A stretch of 37,826 bases of DNA. Origin: Flammeovirgaceae bacterium. GTDB lineage: Bacteria > Bacteroidota > Bacteroidia > Cytophagales > Cyclobacteriaceae. Each line of letters opens with the position of its first letter. The first letter of the stretch is position 1. Below are positions 8,269-16,989 of the stretch, in pieces. The stretch is taken from the NCBI GenBank assembly GCA_013204595.1, contig JABMNK010000005.1, forward strand, positions 1 through 37,826. Reading direction: 5' to 3'. Under the pieces are notes generated by a model. That model saw only the letters and a list, made by a program, of their open reading frames with translations, was not told the DNA's origin and did not search any database. A program made the position numbers and the translations under genes.

Positions 8269-9900
8269 CTATGGTTGACTTGCTAACTGGCCGTAATAAG
8301 CCACATGTGTGATGAATAACTGCATGGTATGACCCATTGCATCTAAAACCACTTTTGGGTAAAGTCCGAGTACGACGATACCTACAATGAGTGGGGTGAA
8401 TAAGATCCATTCCCGCAAATCCAAATCTTTCATAGCAACAAGCCAACGCTCCTCTCGCACCCAATATTTACCAAAAAACATCCGCTGGATGACCCACAAG
8501 TAATAAGCTGACGCAATCAAAATACCCACAATAACAGCTCCACCAATCCATAAAGGCAAAATTAACTGGCCACCGTTAGCCTGGAAAGCACCCATCAATA
8601 CCATCAATTCACCCACGAATCCCGATAATCCAGGCAATCCCAAAGAAGCGAAAAATACCAATACCACCACAAACGTATAGCCTGGTAATTTAGTAGCCAA
8701 TCCACTGAAATTTTCAATAGTTCTATCCTGGGTACGATCATAAATCACACCCACAATCAAAAATGACGCCGCTGAAATCAATCCATGTGAAATCATCTGA
8801 AACACTCCACCTGAAGCCCCTTCAACGGTAAGTGAGCCCAGACCTACCAACACAAAACCCATATGAGCCACTGAACTATAAGCAATCAAACGTTTCAAGT
8901 CTTGTTGTGCCATTGCATTAAGACCTCCATACAATATGGAAATAACACCTAAAATAGCAATCATTGTTCCAAAATGAACAGCCGCTTCCGGGAAAATTGA
9001 AAAGGCAACGCGATACAAACCATATCCACCCACTTTGAGCAGTAACGCCGCCAATACCACCGATATAGGTGTAGAAGCTTCCACATGCGCATCAGGTAAC
9101 CATGTATGAAAGGGCACCACCGGTAGTTTAATAGCAAACCCCAACAACAGTGCAAGAAAAGCTATCCACCTCATCGGCATACCAAACAAAGTCCAACTAG
9201 TGTCCATAGCAAGGGCACTCCCCGGAATGAAATTGTCCGGATTCATCATATGGATCAAATTGAAAGTGTGCACTATTTGCCCCTCCGGAAAATCTGGAGA
9301 CTTGACACTCAAATACAAGCCAATCATTACAATCAGAATCAGTAAAGATCCAATCAATGTATAAATGAAAAACTTGATGGATGCATAAGATTTTCGGGGT
9401 CCTCCCCAAAGCCCAATCAAGAAAAACATAGGCAGCAACATAAGTTCAAAAAATAAGTAGAACAAGAAAAAGTCCAACGCTACAAAGCACCCAACAATGC
9501 TACCGCTTAATAATAAATAGAGCATAAAATAACTATGCACTTGTTGCTTTAATTTCCATGACGCTATTATGCCAATTAGCATAATAAAAGAGGTTAAAAA
9601 CACCAACCAAACGCTGATACCATCAACTCCTACTAAATACGCTATATTAAAAGTACCCAGCGTTCCCACATCCATTGAAATCCAGTTGACCTTTTCAATA
9701 AATTGAAAGGCATCCGTCATTTGGGTGCCGAAATTCACATCAAAGACAACCACCAACCAAACAGCAAAAATCATTTGTAGTATGGCAAATGCGAGTGCCA
9801 CGTTTTTGATCGATTGTGTTTGTCGTTCCTTGAACAGAAGCAATGATATAGACCCAATAATGGGAATTAATATGATCAATGATAAGAGATGTGCACTCAT
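8269..9900 (-). CDS. nuoM: NADH-quinone oxidoreductase subunit M
   Basis: A 543-residue polytopic membrane protein (about 14 helices), an antiporter-like proton-pumping subunit of complex I. Diagnostic stretches are FYLFFELMLLPMFFLIGLWG, which holds the conserved membrane glutamate, KLPVVPFHTWLPDAHVEAST, the lysine-bearing helix-8 region, QQDLKRLIAYSSVAHMGFV, and GLPGLSGFVGELMVL. The ATG at 9900 follows the nuoL stop by one base, so the two genes are directly coupled. The length is close to the family norm. Nothing is truncated. Confidence 0.97.
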   Translation of the reverse strand: MSAHLLSLIILIPIIGSISLLLFKERQTQSIKNVALAFAILQMIFAVWLVVVFDVNFGTQMTDAFQFIEKVNWISMDVGTLGTFNIAYLVGVDGISVWLVFLTSFIMLIGIIASWKLKQQVHSYFMLYLLLSGSIVGCFVALDFFLFYLFFELMLLPMFFLIGLWGGPRKSYASIKFFIYTLIGSLLILIVMIGLYLSVKSPDFPEGQIVHTFNLIHMMNPDNFIPGSALAMDTSWTLFGMPMRWIAFLALLLGFAIKLPVVPFHTWLPDAHVEASTPISVVLAALLLKVGGYGLYRVAFSIFPEAAVHFGTMIAILGVISILYGGLNAMAQQDLKRLIAYSSVAHMGFVLVGLGSLTVEGASGGVFQMISHGLISAASFLIVGVIYDRTQDRTIENFSGLATKLPGYTFVVVLVFFASLGLPGLSGFVGELMVLMGAFQANGGQLILPLWIGGAVIVGILIASAYYLWVIQRMFFGKYWVREERWLVAMKDLDLREWILFTPLIVGIVVLGLYPKVVLDAMGHTMQLFITHVAYYGQLASQP

Positions 9901-9901
9901 A

Positions 9902-11830
9902 TTAAGAGGTTTGAATTAACCAAAGAAGTAACAGTAATAATCCCAATAGCGCCACCACAAAATGCATTTGAACCCGAGCATTTTGTAGCTTACGTAAGTT
10001 ATCCCCTGCCACTTCAGTCAACCTACTTATCAATTGGACTCCCCCATCAACTAAGTTTTTATCAATTAAGTTTATGACTTTACCAAGCACAACAAAGAAA
10101 ACCGCAAACCTATCTATAATAGGATTAATCAAGACCTCATCCACACGGGCAGTCTGAACAACGATCCAATTAAAAGCTGGCACTAGGGTTTTCATATAAA
10201 TTTGATCCAAATAAAAAGCATTCTCAGCAAAATGTGTCAAAGAACTGGGATTTAATGAAATCCACTTCTTTAAACGAACTTCTCGATACCTCCAAAAAAC
10301 CCAACCCAAACCGAGAAGCATTAAAAGAATCGAAAAAATGAGAATATCTCCAGGATGATTGACCGATTCAACTTGGTTTGTACCTAACCAAAAAATCAAG
10401 AAAGGTATCTTTCCATGAAAAGGGTTAAGGGTATAAAAAACACCTAAAGATAAAATAGCCAATAGCCCAATAGGTAAGTTTTCAGCCCATAGAAACGGCT
10501 GCTTTTTAAGGACTCCAGGACCTCTATAGCTTCCCAAAAAAACCAATATCAATTGCCGTCCCATATAGCAAGCTGTCAGGAAAGTGGTAAACATGGCCAT
10601 GAACGGGACCAAATAATAGACTGGATGACCACCGTGTTCAGCCCATCTAAAAGCACCCAAAAGAATCCCCTCTTTAGATAAAAACCCAGTAAAAAATGGC
10701 AAGCCAATTAACGCTAACATACCCACCACATACGCCCAAAATGTTACTGGGAGATACTTCCTTAACCCGCCGAGATGACGCATATTTTGCACATCTCCCC
10801 CAATCTCCAATATTGATAAATAATGAATGACCGACCCTATACTTAAAAACAAACCTGCCTTAAAAAAAGCATGGGTCCATAGATGAAATATGGCCATATC
10901 ATATGCTCCTACACCTAAACCCATAACCATAAATCCCAATTGAGAAATGGTCGAATAAGCCAACACGCGTTTTAAATTGGTTTGATTCAGCGCCGCAATA
11001 GCTCCTATGAGGGCTGTAAGGATCCCTAATAGTACGACTAGTAACATTAAATCAGGATCAAAAATGACAAATATTCTAAACAACAAATAAACACCTGCCG
11101 CGACCATTGTGGCAGCATGAATCAATGCCGATACGGGCGTAGGTCCTGCCATCGCCTGAGGTAACCAAGTCAAGAACGGGAATTGCGCGGATTTTCCAAG
11201 GATGCCCATGAGCATGCAAGTGCCTATCCAAAAAGTACCCATAGGATGATCGACCATTTCTATGGAAGAAATATACCCAGTTCCCCCAGCACTTAGCAAT
11301 AACAAAATACCTGCCAGCAGCCCAGCATCCGTAATCCGATTTGTCATAAAAGCAATTCTTGCAGCTTGGGCATTATTTATTTCCTGATACCAAAAGCCAA
11401 TTAACAAGTACGAAGAAAATCCAACCAACTCCCAAAACATAAATAAAAGGATCAAATGATCCGACATCAATATTCCAAGCATGGCGGTAGTGAAAAAACC
11501 TAGTTTTAAAAAATACCTCCCTTTGCCGGGATCATCATTCATATATGATAAAGAGAAGAAATGAACCATTAATGAAATGAAGCAAACCAGCCAAATCAAT
11601 ACTACCGAAACCTGATCTACTTGAAATCCCAATTCCCAATCGGGCAACCACGCGAACCTATAAAACCAGCTATTTTGATGAATCAGCAGCCCATAACTAG
11701 CCATAATAACAGCTAATAAAAGGACCAATGAACCCACGATACCTGCCTTTGAAGGTAGCACAAAAGAAAAAATTCCACCAATAAAAGGCATCAACAACAA
11801 CGCGGGCCATATGTAATTTTCAATGATCAA
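9902..11830 (-). CDS. nuoL: NADH-quinone oxidoreductase subunit L
   Basis: A 642-residue membrane protein, the distal antiporter-like subunit of complex I that also carries the long lateral helix. Recognisable segments are FMFWELVGFSSYLLIGFWY, KSAQFPFLTWLPQAMAGPTP, SALIHAATMVAAGVYLLFR, NQTNLKRVLAYSTISQLGFM and LWTHAFFKAGLFLSIGSVIH. The C-terminal part (about residues 540-642) contains the amphipathic and final anchoring helices. Its ATG overlaps the nuoK stop by four bases (ATGA), and its stop lies one base before nuoM, so translation is coupled on both sides. Length and motifs are normal. Confidence 0.97.
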   Translation of the reverse strand: MIIENYIWPALLLMPFIGGIFSFVLPSKAGIVGSLVLLLAVIMASYGLLIHQNSWFYRFAWLPDWELGFQVDQVSVVLIWLVCFISLMVHFFSLSYMNDDPGKGRYFLKLGFFTTAMLGILMSDHLILLFMFWELVGFSSYLLIGFWYQEINNAQAARIAFMTNRITDAGLLAGILLLLSAGGTGYISSIEMVDHPMGTFWIGTCMLMGILGKSAQFPFLTWLPQAMAGPTPVSALIHAATMVAAGVYLLFRIFVIFDPDLMLLVVLLGILTALIGAIAALNQTNLKRVLAYSTISQLGFMVMGLGVGAYDMAIFHLWTHAFFKAGLFLSIGSVIHYLSILEIGGDVQNMRHLGGLRKYLPVTFWAYVVGMLALIGLPFFTGFLSKEGILLGAFRWAEHGGHPVYYLVPFMAMFTTFLTACYMGRQLILVFLGSYRGPGVLKKQPFLWAENLPIGLLAILSLGVFYTLNPFHGKIPFLIFWLGTNQVESVNHPGDILIFSILLMLLGLGWVFWRYREVRLKKWISLNPSSLTHFAENAFYLDQIYMKTLVPAFNWIVVQTARVDEVLINPIIDRFAVFFVVLGKVINLIDKNLVDGGVQLISRLTEVAGDNLRKLQNARVQMHFVVALLGLLLLLLWLIQTS

Positions 11831-12135
11831 TGCTTTAATTGGTTGAAATCGTTCAAGTTCGAGGACTGAAAATATTTAAATACATTTAATAAGATGGCTA
11901 AGCCCACAACAGACTCTGCGGCAGCCAAAACGATGACGAAGACACCCATCAATTGGCCCTGAAGATTTGGATCATTCTCAGAAAAAATGACCAAATTGAC
12001 ATTGGCGCCATTCAGCATCAGCTCTATGCCGATAAACACAAAAATCGCATTCTTCTTAATAATTACAATCAATAATCCAATACAGAACAAAAAGCCACCA
12101 ATAAACAAACCGAAGGTAACTGGATCACGCATCAT
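11827..12135 (-). CDS. nuoK: NADH-quinone oxidoreductase subunit K
   Basis: A 102-residue membrane subunit with three helices; the conserved glutamates of helices two and three are seen in GIELMLNGANVN and AAAESVVGLAILL. NuoK sits between NuoJ and NuoN/A in the membrane arm and takes part in proton transfer. Two start codons lie side by side (ATGATG, 12135 and 12132); the downstream one would cut the overlap with nuoJ from 11 to 8 bases, and the sequence does not decide between them. The C-terminus overlaps nuoL by four bases. Confidence 0.96.
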   Translation of the reverse strand: MMRDPVTFGLFIGGFLFCIGLLIVIIKKNAIFVFIGIELMLNGANVNLVIFSENDPNLQGQLMGVFVIVLAAAESVVGLAILLNVFKYFQSSNLNDFNQLKH

Positions 12136-12619
12136 AAGACTTTTTACCTGTAAATGCGGCGCCCACCAGAACTACTAGAAGTAAAAATGCGATCAGCTCA
12201 AAGGCTAAAATATATTGAGTCAACAAGCGCATACCGATTTGAGTAACCTGCTCAACACTTTGAATAGCTTCTATGGTACCTGTCTTTGGGTTTGTAATCA
12301 AGGCGTAGAGCATCATGGCCATTCCTACTGCGCACAGTAACCCAAAAAAAAGTAAATGGTTCTTGGTCAACACTTTACCATTTTCCGACCTATTGGTGAG
12401 CATGATACCAAAAGCTAATAGGATCAAAATACCTCCTGCATAAATTAATATTTGCACTATTGCAAGGAAATTCGCATGATGAATCACATAAAATCCAGCT
12501 ACATTCAACAAACAAAAAGCCAACAAAAAAGCCGCATGAATGAGGTTATTTGTAAACACGAGTGCCAAGCCTGAAACGACGATCAATGCACCAAAAACGT
12601 AGGTCAATAACTCAATCAT
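12125..12619 (-). CDS. nuoJ: NADH-quinone oxidoreductase subunit J
   Basis: A 164-residue membrane protein with about five helices, the NuoJ subunit of complex I. The family signature is in the third helix region, AIVQILIYAGGILILLAFGIML, quoted here as AIVQILIYAGG and ILILLAFGIML, which holds the pi-bulge helix involved in coupling. The ATG overlaps the nuoI stop by eight bases, and the 3' end overlaps nuoK. These overlaps, together with gene order, make the assignment secure even though NuoJ is the least conserved membrane subunit. Confidence 0.95.
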   Translation of the reverse strand: MIELLTYVFGALIVVSGLALVFTNNLIHAAFLLAFCLLNVAGFYVIHHANFLAIVQILIYAGGILILLAFGIMLTNRSENGKVLTKNHLLFFGLLCAVGMAMMLYALITNPKTGTIEAIQSVEQVTQIGMRLLTQYILAFELIAFLLLVVLVGAAFTGKKSYDA

Positions 12620-13262
12620 CCTCTCGGTTGGGTCGTTTTGGTTTCATGATTATTGGTCTGGTAGCAGCGCTTCTAGCAGTAGATTTTCCAATGGTAGGAA
12701 ATGGACTGTCCTGCTGCTCCTTTTGGTGCTGCTCCAAAGCCGCCTTGGCTGATAATATTTGAAGTGGGGTCATCTCCCCAAATTCATAAATATGATCGGA
12801 ACGATCAAAGGTACTGAAATCGTAGGCCTTGGTCATAGTCAAGCATTCAGTCGGACATACTGTTGTGCAAAGGCCACAAAAACAACATTTGGACATATCA
12901 ATATCAAATTTGGCCGCATAAATTCTTTTCGTTGAGCCATCTGAGGTCTTTCCAATGACCGCTACTGCTTTAATAGGTTCAATGTCAATACAATTGACGG
13001 GACATATTTTGACACAAAGATCGCATACAATACAATCTTCAATTTCATTGTGCAATTTATATCGTCCATTATCCGGAACAGGCAACGACTCCCTAGGATA
13101 TTGAAGGGTCGCGATCCCCTTGTCCTTTAGAAAATAATCTTCATGAGCCACGCCAATTGGATCCCTCGACATACGTGCATCCCAAAGATGTCCCATGGTG
13201 AGTTTCAACCCATTGCTTAGGGTTTGAACAGAATTTTTAATATTTGAGAAATATTTTTTCAA
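12612..13262 (-). CDS. nuoI: NADH-quinone oxidoreductase subunit I (two 4Fe-4S clusters)
   Basis: NuoI carries the two 4Fe-4S clusters that pass electrons towards NuoB and the quinone site. Both ferredoxin motifs are complete: CIVCDLCVKICP with its following cysteine partner, and CCFCGLCTTVCP. There is no ATG near the expected N-terminus. I choose TTG at 13262, which overlaps the nuoH stop in the sequence TTGA and gives the expected opening MKKYFSNIKNSV (216 residues). A longer version from 13331 would add 23 hydrophobic residues and overlap nuoH by 73 bases. The last 35 or so residues form a basic, low-complexity tail (RSAATRPIIMKPKRP) beyond the conserved domain. Confidence 0.94.
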   Translation of the reverse strand: MKKYFSNIKNSVQTLSNGLKLTMGHLWDARMSRDPIGVAHEDYFLKDKGIATLQYPRESLPVPDNGRYKLHNEIEDCIVCDLCVKICPVNCIDIEPIKAVAVIGKTSDGSTKRIYAAKFDIDMSKCCFCGLCTTVCPTECLTMTKAYDFSTFDRSDHIYEFGEMTPLQILSAKAALEQHQKEQQDSPFPTIGKSTARSAATRPIIMKPKRPNREDD

Positions 13263-14329
13263 AACATCAATAGTCGCCAAATAGCAGATAAAAATACAAG
13301 TAATAAGGCAAAAGGTGTCAAATATTTCCAAGAAAGAGACATCAACTGATCTACCCTAAGTCGTGGATAGGTCCATCGAATCCATATTTGAATAAACACC
13401 AGCATCAGCGCCTTGGCCATCAACCAAAATCCTTCCCAATAAACACCCATCGTCCAATCTGCAAATCTTAACGTGCCTACGTTGATCAATGGGGTATTCC
13501 ATCCTCCGAAAAATAAGATCACACCCAGAATGGACATCAGCAACATCATACCGTATTCGGCCAGCATGAAAATACCCCATCGAAAGCCGCTATATTCTGT
13601 ATGGTAGCCCCCAACCAACTCAGATTCTGACTCCGGCAAGTCAAAAGGTGCGCGATTTGATTCTGCCAAACCCGAAATAAAAAATATCAAAAAACCAACT
13701 ATCAAAAATGGACTTCGCACTACATTCCATGATAAAATACCACCCAAATCGGTTACGGATACACCCGAACTTCTGATACCAAAAAGATAAATGGGTGTCT
13801 CTGAATAGACTCCTTGCTGACGGCTGATTTCCTGTAAATCCATAGATTGTGATAATATGACCACACATAATACACTCAACCCCAATGGTATTTCAAAGGA
13901 AATTATTTGGGCAATAGAACGAATAGCACCAAAAAGAGAAAATTTATTATTGGAGCCCCATCCAGCCATCAAAATACCCAAAACGTCCAACGACACAATG
14001 GCCAATAACAAAAAAACACCAGATCCTACGGCTGCTCCTGCTGTCTCTGAGGTGAGAGGAAGCACTGAAAATCCAGCGAAAATAGCTACGAAAACCAAAA
14101 TAGGTCCTATCAAGAAAATAGGTCTGTCTGCGGCTTTAGGAATTAGATCTTCCTTTTGAAGCATTTTTAATAGATCAGCAACCGTCTGAAAAATCCCCAT
14201 TGGCCCAACTTCCATCGGCCCATACCTGCTTTGTATAAATGCTGAAATTTTACGTTCGCTATAGACAGCAAACAAAGCAAAAAAAAGCAGTAAAGGTAGA
14301 AAAAATAAAAAAGTATGCACGCCGGTCAA
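13259..14329 (-). CDS. nuoH: NADH-quinone oxidoreductase subunit H
   Basis: A membrane protein of about 356 residues and eight helices that forms much of the quinone chamber of complex I. Family motifs include YSERKISAFIQSRYGP with GPMGIFQTVADLLKMLQKED, the segment NNKFSLFGAIRSIAQIISFE, ESNRAPFDLPESESELVGGY with its acidic loop residues, and FIQIWIRWTYPRLRVDQLM. No ATG is available at the N-terminus: the frame can begin at TTG 14329 or GTG 14320. GTG has an AAAGGG sequence at a reasonable distance upstream and may be the true start. It is the first nuo gene here; murI, not nuoG, lies upstream, so the other subunits are encoded elsewhere. Confidence 0.95.
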   Translation of the reverse strand: MTGVHTFLFFLPLLLFFALFAVYSERKISAFIQSRYGPMEVGPMGIFQTVADLLKMLQKEDLIPKAADRPIFLIGPILVFVAIFAGFSVLPLTSETAGAAVGSGVFLLLAIVSLDVLGILMAGWGSNNKFSLFGAIRSIAQIISFEIPLGLSVLCVVILSQSMDLQEISRQQGVYSETPIYLFGIRSSGVSVTDLGGILSWNVVRSPFLIVGFLIFFISGLAESNRAPFDLPESESELVGGYHTEYSGFRWGIFMLAEYGMMLLMSILGVILFFGGWNTPLINVGTLRFADWTMGVYWEGFWLMAKALMLVFIQIWIRWTYPRLRVDQLMSLSWKYLTPFALLLVFLSAIWRLLMF

Positions 14330-14484
14330 CCCTTTAAATCAGGGGCTAAGTTAACCCATTATCAGCAGTAATTGAATAGAACATTGACCATTAATCGACG
14401 TGATTAATCAAGTATTTGTTGACGACCATTTTTTAAAGATTTAAGCAATAAGAAAGCCAAATCTTTCAATAATTTGATAAAAAA

Positions 14485-15309
14485 TCAGAGTTTTATTCGT
14501 TTTGCCTGCAACTCTCGACCAAAAAATAATCGTGCTTTTTCTTGAAAAGTCTCGGCATTATCAGTGGTTAAAAAAGCCAAATCTCCATTTTTCAAGCACA
14601 ATGCATCGATTTCCAAATGTCTTTGCAAGTAGGTAATTAATTTTGGGGCTACGATTTCTGCTTGACTATAAATACCCACCGATGGTGACACCTCTTGTCT
14701 GATTAATTGGTAAAGCAACGGATAATGCGTGCATGCCAGGAAAATCGCATCGATATGGGCACTTTTTGACATGAGTTCCTCCAAATATTTTTTTACATAA
14801 TGAGTAGCCCCTGGCCCTTCAAGTTCGCAATTTTCAACCAATGAGACCCACATCGGACAAGCTTGCTGATGTACAATAATCTCAGGAAAGAATTTTTCAA
14901 TTTCAATCACATAAGATCTAGACCTCACGGTCCCTTGTGTGCCCATGATGCCAATTTCTCCGGACTTAGTATAACTCTCGACCTCTTCTGTTGTGGGCCT
15001 TAACACCCCTAGCACTCGTTTATTGGGAGCTATAATGGGCAAATCTTTTTGCTGAATGGTTCTTAAAGCCTCAGCAGAAGCTGTATTACATGCCAAGACA
15101 ACCAATGAGCAGCCTTCTTCAAAAAGATGTTTTACCCCCTGCAGCGTAAATTCATAGATGCTTTCAAAAGAACGTGGTCCATAAGGCGCGCGCGCATTGT
15201 CTCCGAGATAGAGAAAATCATATTGAGGCATCGTACGTACCAATTCCTTTAGGACGGTCAACCCCCCATACCCAGAATCAAATACACCTATAGGTCCAGC
15301 CTTATCCAT
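14485..15309 (-). CDS. murI: Glutamate racemase
   Basis: A cytoplasmic, cofactor-independent racemase that makes D-glutamate for peptidoglycan. Both catalytic cysteines are present: C74 in LACNTASAE and C193 in LACTHYPLL. The substrate-binding starts GVFDSGYGGLTVL (with D11) and GDNARAPYG are typical, and 274 residues is normal length. Translation starts at ATG 15309, ten bases after a perfect 14-bp inverted repeat. A promoter fitting the Bacteroidota consensus (TTG-N20-TATTTTTG) lies at 15410-15380, so murI seems to have its own transcript with a leader of about 65 bases. A gap of 155 bases separates it from nuoH. Confidence 0.96.
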   Translation of the reverse strand: MDKAGPIGVFDSGYGGLTVLKELVRTMPQYDFLYLGDNARAPYGPRSFESIYEFTLQGVKHLFEEGCSLVVLACNTASAEALRTIQQKDLPIIAPNKRVLGVLRPTTEEVESYTKSGEIGIMGTQGTVRSRSYVIEIEKFFPEIIVHQQACPMWVSLVENCELEGPGATHYVKKYLEELMSKSAHIDAIFLACTHYPLLYQLIRQEVSPSVGIYSQAEIVAPKLITYLQRHLEIDALCLKNGDLAFLTTDNAETFQEKARLFFGRELQAKRIKL

Positions 15310-15318
15310 TTTACAAAG

Positions 15319-15348
15319 AAAGAGGCCATTTAACTAAATGGCCTCTTT
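15319..15348. repeat. Perfect 14-bp inverted repeat upstream of murI
   Basis: Two 14-base arms, AAAGAGGCCATTTA and TAAATGGCCTCTTT, are separated by only AC, and four Ts follow on the plus strand. As RNA it would form a stable GC-cored hairpin with a tail of Us in either direction, resembling a rho-independent terminator. It ends ten bases before the murI start codon and lies inside the predicted murI leader. It could end read-through from the upstream gene, or act on murI itself. Confidence 0.85.
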
Positions 15349-15379
15349 TGCAAGCAAAGAGTGAGAAATTTATTTAAGT

Positions 15380-15410
15380 CAAAAATAATGATGATTTCCG
15401 TCAGATACAA
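15380..15410 (-). promoter_or_regulatory. murI promoter, TTG-N20-TATTTTTG
   Basis: On the minus strand a TTG (15410-15408) and an exact TAnnTTTG box (TATTTTTG, 15387-15380) are separated by 20 bases, the spacing known for Bacteroidota housekeeping promoters. Transcription should start near 15375. This is the best complete promoter in the window. Confidence 0.65.
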
Positions 15411-15615
15411 GTTTAATCGATAAATCAAATCATCAAAATCATATTTATGATAGATGGATGATTCGATGAAATTTATTCCCTATTTGGAACAATAAAAGTC
15501 CTTTTAGATACGATTCCAAAGGGATACGTATTATCCAATTCTCCTTCTTCTCAATGATTGTAATGTCCAATAACCCACCATTTAATAAAAAAATACAATC
15601 TTACAAACACAACAA

Positions 15616-16989
15616 TCAATGAGTCATCGCCATAAGCAAATCACTCTGAGTAATGATATGAACTTTTTGGTATTCATCTCTAATCAATAAAGCCTTATTT
15701 TCCTTGGAAATGAGTGACGACAAAACATCCAAAGTGTTGTCCATACCTACAAACTGAAAAGACGGATCCATTATTTCTGAGACCTGTTTATTTTTAAGCG
15801 CTGGGTTTTCAATAAGTTTTTTAAGAACCTTGGAGTCGCTTAAGCTACCCACGAAGTCGCCTGCATTGGTCACTGGTATTTGATCTATACCCTGTTCATT
15901 CATAGCAAGAATTGCCTCTCCCACTGTGAGCGTCCGCTCGATCGTATGAAGTACGCCCTGATAATTTCGATTTTTAATAATGTCTTTGGCCGTAGCGAAC
16001 TTTCTAGACTCAATGAAGCCATGGTCTTTCATCCAATTATCATTATAAATTTTGCCCAAGTATCGAGTGCCATGATCCGGTAAAATAATCACCATCACAT
16101 CGTCTTTTTTTAAATGTGCCTTGGCCCATTCAATCGCACCAAAAGCGGCAGATCCACAAGACCAACCTACGAATAATCCTTCTTCTCTGGCCAATCTTCT
16201 CGTCATTATCGCCGCATCTTTATCCGTCACCTTAATGATCTGATCAACCGTATCAAAATTTACATTTTTGGGTAAAATATCCTCTCCTATTCCTTCTGTC
16301 AAATAAGGATAAACTTCACTTTCATCGAAAATGCCAGTCTCCTTATACTTCTTGAAAACGGAACCATAGGTATCGATGCCAACCGTAATGATTTTCGGAT
16401 TTTGCTCTTTGAGATACTTGGAAGTCCCACTAATTGTGCCTCCAGTACCCATTCCTGCCGCGTAAACGGTAATTCTTCCATCTGTATCGTTCCATATTTC
16501 AGGCCCTGTTGTTTCGTAATGGGCGGCCGTATTACCTGGATTATCGTATTGGTTGGGATAAAATGAATTCGGGATATCTTCATTTAGCTTTTTGGCTACC
16601 GAATAGTAAGACCTCGGGTCTTCAGGCGAAACATTGGTGGGACAGACAATGACCTCAGCACCCACTGCTCGCAAAATATCCATCTTTTCTTGCGACTGTT
16701 TATCCGCAAGTGTAAAGATACATTTGTAGCCCTTGGCTTGTGCGACCAATGCCAAGCCCATGCCTGTATTTCCAGAGGTACCTTCGATGATGGTTCCGCC
16801 CGGTTTTAATTTTCCTTCTTGCTCAGCATTTTCAATCATTTTGACTGCAATGCGATCTTTTATTGAATTACCAGGATTAAAATATTCAACTTTTACCAAT
16901 ATAGTTCCTTTGATTCCTTCGGTAACTTTATTGAGTTTTACCAATGGGGTATTACCAATGGTGTCCACAATATTATTATAGTATTTCAT
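15616..16989 (-). CDS. Cystathionine beta-synthase / cysteine synthase-type PLP enzyme with C-terminal CBS pair
   Basis: A 457-residue fold-type II PLP enzyme. K44 in FNPGNSIKDRIA is the cofactor lysine, GTSGNTGMGLA is the substrate loop, and AAGMGTGGTISGTSKYL binds the PLP phosphate. Residues about 335-457 form two CBS repeats, which in related enzymes regulate activity. The layout matches bacterial and eukaryotic cystathionine beta-synthases, which join homocysteine and serine, better than short O-acetylserine-using CysK. A cystathionine gamma-synthase/lyase gene lies about 4 kb away, supporting transsulfuration. The ATG at 16989 follows a purine-rich AAAGAGAAGGG, and an exact TAGTTTTG box lies at 17028-17021. 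Whether it uses serine or O-acetylserine cannot be read from the sequence. Confidence 0.9.
   Translation of the reverse strand: MKYYNNIVDTIGNTPLVKLNKVTEGIKGTILVKVEYFNPGNSIKDRIAVKMIENAEQEGKLKPGGTIIEGTSGNTGMGLALVAQAKGYKCIFTLADKQSQEKMDILRAVGAEVIVCPTNVSPEDPRSYYSVAKKLNEDIPNSFYPNQYDNPGNTAAHYETTGPEIWNDTDGRITVYAAGMGTGGTISGTSKYLKEQNPKIITVGIDTYGSVFKKYKETGIFDESEVYPYLTEGIGEDILPKNVNFDTVDQIIKVTDKDAAIMTRRLAREEGLFVGWSCGSAAFGAIEWAKAHLKKDDVMVIILPDHGTRYLGKIYNDNWMKDHGFIESRKFATAKDIIKNRNYQGVLHTIERTLTVGEAILAMNEQGIDQIPVTNAGDFVGSLSDSKVLKKLIENPALKNKQVSEIMDPSFQFVGMDNTLDVLSSLISKENKALLIRDEYQKVHIITQSDLLMAMTH

Larger units (their letters stand above)
15310..15615. other. Intergenic region between the CBS-like gene and murI
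   Basis: These 306 bases hold the murI leader hairpin (15319-15348) and the murI promoter (15380-15410). The remaining part, 15411-15615, is AT-rich with no convincing reading frame, RNA gene or repeat; it is presumably the 3' flank of the upstream gene. Confidence 0.6.

Noticed and set aside
9889-10077. Plus-strand reading frame antisense to nuoL and nuoM ends
   Set aside because: Mirror of conserved membrane-protein coding sequence on the other strand, with no promoter or family resemblance.
14435-14466. Inverted repeat AAAGATTT...AAATCTTT between murI and nuoH
   Set aside because: The stem is AT-only with a 16-base loop; such repeats are expected by chance in AT-rich spacers.
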